Shown here piece by piece: positions 5,910 through 7,906 of a stretch of DNA of 7,906 nt. Position 1 is the first letter of the stretch; each line of letters begins with the position of its first letter. The stretch covers positions 1 through 7,906 of the forward strand of contig DUUU01000071.1 in NCBI GenBank assembly GCA_012841485.1, in the 5' to 3' direction. The notes below the pieces were generated by a model that saw only the letters and a program-made list of their open reading frames with translations, did no database searches and was not told the DNA's origin. The translations under genes and the position numbers were made by a program. This stretch comes from Armatimonadota bacterium (lineage in GTDB: Bacteria > Armatimonadota > JAAZEB01).

Positions 5910-5944
5910 GTGTAACGCTCGCCCGTAACCGCTCGCGAAGCGGC
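5910..5944. repeat. 35-bp direct repeat, copy 2
   Basis: This is a perfect match to copy 1 with a 39-base interval. Flanking bases differ immediately outside the unit. The interval contains GTTAC (5891-5895), which can pair with the GTAAC opening this copy, so a larger folded unit is possible. Confidence 0.9.
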
Positions 5945-6059
5945 CTGGCGTTCCGGCACTCCGCCGGACAAACAGAGTTGTACTTCGCAGCGGGGCTCAG
6001 AGAACCCCTGCGGGGCGCTTGCGGGAGAAGGTTCAATCGAGCAAGAGAAAGGAAAGAGG

Positions 6060-6573
6060 ATGAAGTCGCTATCATAAATCTGCGTGATTGCATCGGTTCT
6101 GACTGTACTCGCTGGCAGCGCCGCCCTCGCCGGACCGAGGGACAGCTTTACCGTGACGGGCGGCCTGTATTTCCCGACCGACGACGTAGCGGTCGATTTG
6201 ATTGGCTCGCCCTTCTGGCAGCTGGGCGCCAACTACAACATCCAGAGCGATCCCCAACTGGAGCACAGCTTTGGCGTGGGAATGATCTGGAAGAGCAAAG
6301 ACATCGGTGTGGGCGACGCCCACCGTTCGCATGCTGCCGCTGACCTACACGCTGCGCTACAAGAGTGGTGCCGGTCTCTTCCTGGGCGGCGGTGCCGGCG
6401 TGTACTACTGCACTGTCGACGAGCCCTACGAGGACTCCCTTCACAAATGGAAGGGTGGCGTTCACGGCTGTGTCGGTTACGACATGGGGGCGCTGGCGCT
6501 CGAGTTGCGGTATTCCAATATCTTCAACACGAAGATGAGCGGCTTTTCCGTATCGGCGGGCGCTGTCTTCTAA
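6060..6573 (+). pseudogene. Outer-membrane beta-barrel protein, broken by a stop and a frameshift
   Basis: Restored, this is a protein of about 170 residues. It has a signal peptide (MKSLS, then ICVIASVLTVLAGSAALA), followed by amphipathic beta strands (SFTVTGGLYFP, FWQLGANYNI, HSFGVGMIW, LPLTYTLRYKSG, GLFLGGGAGVYY, LALELRYSNIF) and a C-terminal strand ending GAVF. A terminal Phe is the recognition mark for the BAM machinery, so it is a small porin-like or OmpW/OmpX-like barrel; the exact family is not identified. Two lesions are seen. The ATG at 6060, with AAGGA well placed upstream, is followed by an in-frame TAA at 6075-6077. The frame then shifts by one base around 6300-6325, since the C-terminal strands are read in a different frame from the N-terminal half. 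A GTG at 6084, seven bases past the TAA, could reinitiate but gives a signal peptide without its basic n-region. Either a decaying gene or two sequence errors. Confidence 0.72.
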
Positions 6574-6622
6574 CCTGAACAGCAGCACCTGGTCTGGCGT
6601 GATAGAGTGCTGCCAGCCCCAT

Positions 6623-6648
6623 GGCGCCGGGCCTTTCGGCCCGGCGCC
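6623..6648. terminator. Strong GC hairpin between convergent genes
   Basis: A perfect 11-bp stem, GGCGCCGGGCC and GGCCCGGCGCC, closes a four-base loop (TTTC on plus, a GAAA GNRA tetraloop on minus). It lies 49 bases after the beta-barrel gene stop and 82 bases past the glycosyltransferase stop on the other strand. There is no T-tract on either side, so it is terminator-like or a transcript-end stabiliser, possibly serving both directions. Confidence 0.55.
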
Positions 6649-6703
6649 GGTTCGAACAGCAACCCGGAAACGCCCGCCCGCTTCCCTCTTTCGGGGCTAT
6701 TAT

Positions 6704-6716
6704 GGGACTGAGTCCC
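6704..6716. repeat. Short palindrome just past the glycosyltransferase gene
   Basis: GGGACT and AGTCCC are perfect arms around one base. It lies 14 bases downstream of the minus-strand stop at 6731 and has no T-tract. It may contribute to 3'-end structure or be a protein-binding site. Confidence 0.3.
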
Positions 6717-6730
6717 GCGCGCCAGGCGTC

Positions 6731-7906
6731 CTATTCGCCACGGGGGCGCAGGACAAGGAACCCCTTCCAGCGCTCATCCACGCGGTAGGCGTGGCGCACC
6801 GCCTCCGCCATTGCATCGCTCCACCGGCCACTCGCCCAGGTGCCGTCTGGCAATCGATCCTCCAGGTTCCACGGGTCGAACCGGAGGACAATGAGGGGGA
6901 AATCGCCCTGGCGCAGGCGGGCCACCAGCGGACCCGCACTCCAGATCCCGCTCAGGTCCATTTGAGTGGCCTGGAAGGGCTCCAGGACCAGCCGCTGTCC
7001 AGCGCCGGCCACCACGCTGGGATCATCCGAGAGCACGGGCCCGCGCGACTCCGCGAGCAGGCTCGTCACGCGGCGCATCGCCGGCAGTGTCTCCACATAC
7101 TCGGCGATATCGGGCATGCGCGTCACGGCTCCCAGGTGGATCAGGAGCGCTGCTGCCACGAACGCCTCGCGATAGAGCGAGCGCAGCTCGCCTTCCCCCA
7201 CCACCCGGCTTATCCCGATGGCCGCCAGGATCGAGAGCACGGCGACATAGTCCAGGAAGTAGTTGACCACCGCGCCTACCTTGCCTACCATCAGCGCGGC
7301 GCCGCATGCGCCGATCAGATAGCCCGTGAGGAGCGACGGGCGCCGCGGCGACCCGGGGCGTCCCGCGGCCCACCACCCCGCGAGGGCCAGCACCACGAGC
7401 GCAGTGTGCGGGACCAGCCCTTTTTCCAGGTAGTAGCGCAAGGCCCAGGTGACGCTAAACTCCACACCGTTGGCTTTCACCGCGTGGAAGAGGAACCACC
7501 CCTCTGTCTCCACCACCTGCCACGCGCACACAGCCGCCACTGGCAACGAGGTCGCGAGCAGCAGAAGCCCGAGATCGCGCCAGCGACGCCGGGCAGCGAG
7601 GAAGAGTGACGCCCCGAAGAGCGCCGCGAGCATCGATTGCTTGCTCAGGATCGCCAGCGAGAAGAGCAGCCCCGCCCAGAGAGGGGACGCGCCGGCGCTC
7701 AAGGCGAGCAGACCGCCGAGGCTGAAGGCCAGCCCCATCATATCCACGCGCATGTATGCGCCCCACGCCACCACGGGGATGGAGGTGAGGAAGAGCCCGG
7801 CGCCCACCGCGCTCCACGGGCGTGATGCCCCTTCCCGCCGTGCCAGGGCATAGATCAGCCCCCCGCACACGAGCGTGAGCACGAGAGACACACTCCGGCC
7901 CACCAG
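6731..7906 (-). CDS. Polytopic GT-C-type (family 39-like) glycosyltransferase, C-terminal part
   Basis: The reading frame runs off the right edge, so the N-terminus (including the first periplasmic loop where the GT-C acidic catalytic motif normally sits) is missing. About 390 residues are visible. The first two thirds are a ladder of hydrophobic segments: LVLTLVCGGLIYALA, AVGAGLFLTSIPVVAWGAYM, GLAFSLGGLLALSAG, LWAGLLFSLAILSKQ, DLGLLLLATSLPVAAVCAW, HTALVVLALAGWWAAG, GYLIGACGAALMVGKVG, YFLDYVAVLSILAAIG and FVAAALLIHLGAV. Features such as YMRVDMMGLA and VNYFLDYVAVLSILAA are typical of ArnT/PMT-like enzymes that transfer sugars from polyprenyl-phosphate donors at the inner membrane. The last 110 residues are a soluble periplasmic-type domain ending WKGFLVLRPRGE. 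A likely role is envelope glycan or protein glycosylation; donor and acceptor cannot be inferred. The GTG at 7903 is probably internal. Confidence 0.8.
   Translation of the reverse strand: MVGRSVSLVLTLVCGGLIYALARREGASRPWSAVGAGLFLTSIPVVAWGAYMRVDMMGLAFSLGGLLALSAGASPLWAGLLFSLAILSKQSMLAALFGASLFLAARRRWRDLGLLLLATSLPVAAVCAWQVVETEGWFLFHAVKANGVEFSVTWALRYYLEKGLVPHTALVVLALAGWWAAGRPGSPRRPSLLTGYLIGACGAALMVGKVGAVVNYFLDYVAVLSILAAIGISRVVGEGELRSLYREAFVAAALLIHLGAVTRMPDIAEYVETLPAMRRVTSLLAESRGPVLSDDPSVVAGAGQRLVLEPFQATQMDLSGIWSAGPLVARLRQGDFPLIVLRFDPWNLEDRLPDGTWASGRWSDAMAEAVRHAYRVDERWKGFLVLRPRGE

Larger units (their letters stand above)
5689..6059. other. Intergenic stretch holding the repeat pair
   Basis: No convincing gene. 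It contains GGACT repeated in tandem near 5814-5826 on the minus strand, the two 35-bp repeats at 5836-5944, and two small GC hairpins. These are TCCGGC/GCCGGA around ACTCC (5952-5968) and CCCC/GGGG near 6005-6015. Translations through it are Arg/Ala/Trp-rich noise. Confidence 0.5.

Noticed and set aside
5836..5944. Minimal CRISPR array (two 35-base repeats, 39-base spacer)
   Set aside because: The sizes fit, but the repeat is internally duplicated, there are only two copies with no degenerate third unit 74 bases up- or downstream, and no cas genes or leader are present. A REP-like or duplicated intergenic element is a better reading.
6698..6703. TATTAT as a plus-strand -10 element
   Set aside because: No acceptable -35 lies 16-18 bases upstream and no plus-strand gene follows.
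6599..7609. 336-codon plus-strand frame
   Set aside because: It is antisense to the membrane glycosyltransferase, His/Arg/Pro-rich, and passes through the strong hairpin at 6623-6648.

Overview
The window is GC-rich bacterial chromosome. The organism looks diderm: there is a lipobox-bearing lipoprotein and the remains of an outer-membrane beta-barrel protein ending in Phe. The SmpB style, the Gfo/Idh oxidoreductase subtype and the 37-residue membrane protein would fit an uncultured Armatimonadota-like or related deep-branching lineage. That placement is inference from style only. I see no rRNA, tRNA, tmRNA, cas gene, transposase or phage gene.

Layout. Plus strand, left side: smpB (95-556), a predicted lipoprotein with a carboxypeptidase-regulatory-like region and an Ig-like C-terminus (686-1702), a long imperfect inverted repeat (1767-1859), then an OmpR/PhoB-type response regulator (1905-2606). 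Minus strand: an unrecognised protein with a CxxC...CxxC zinc-ribbon-like motif (2668-3279), driven by a near-consensus sigma-70 promoter (3335-3363) with a 15-bp palindrome in its leader. A gene-poor GC-rich stretch follows. It ends at a tiny, well-supported one-helix membrane protein (3719-3832, minus). Next comes an apparent minus-strand transcription unit read from right to left: two weak short ORFs (5688-5392), a stand-alone receiver without the phosphorylatable Asp (5414-5046) and a Gfo/Idh/MocA dehydrogenase (5032-3965). It closes with an intrinsic-terminator-like hairpin (3893-3937). Further right are two copies of a 35-bp repeat (5836-5944), a broken outer-membrane protein gene on the plus strand (6060-6573), a strong GC hairpin (6623-6648), and the C-terminal part of a polytopic GT-C-like glycosyltransferase on the minus strand that runs off the right edge (6731-7906).

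How the genes fit together. The receiver and the dehydrogenase almost certainly share an mRNA (13 bases between stop and start). The other genes look like independent housekeeping, envelope or regulatory genes. Both signalling receivers depart from the canonical phosphorylation site: one lacks the Asp, the other the conserved Lys. I did not find a complete, clearly new multi-gene system. The best leads are the pseudo-receiver/dehydrogenase pair with its overlapping small ORF, the orphan zinc-ribbon gene with its conspicuous control region, the 37-residue membrane protein, and the repeat pair next to the broken porin-like gene.
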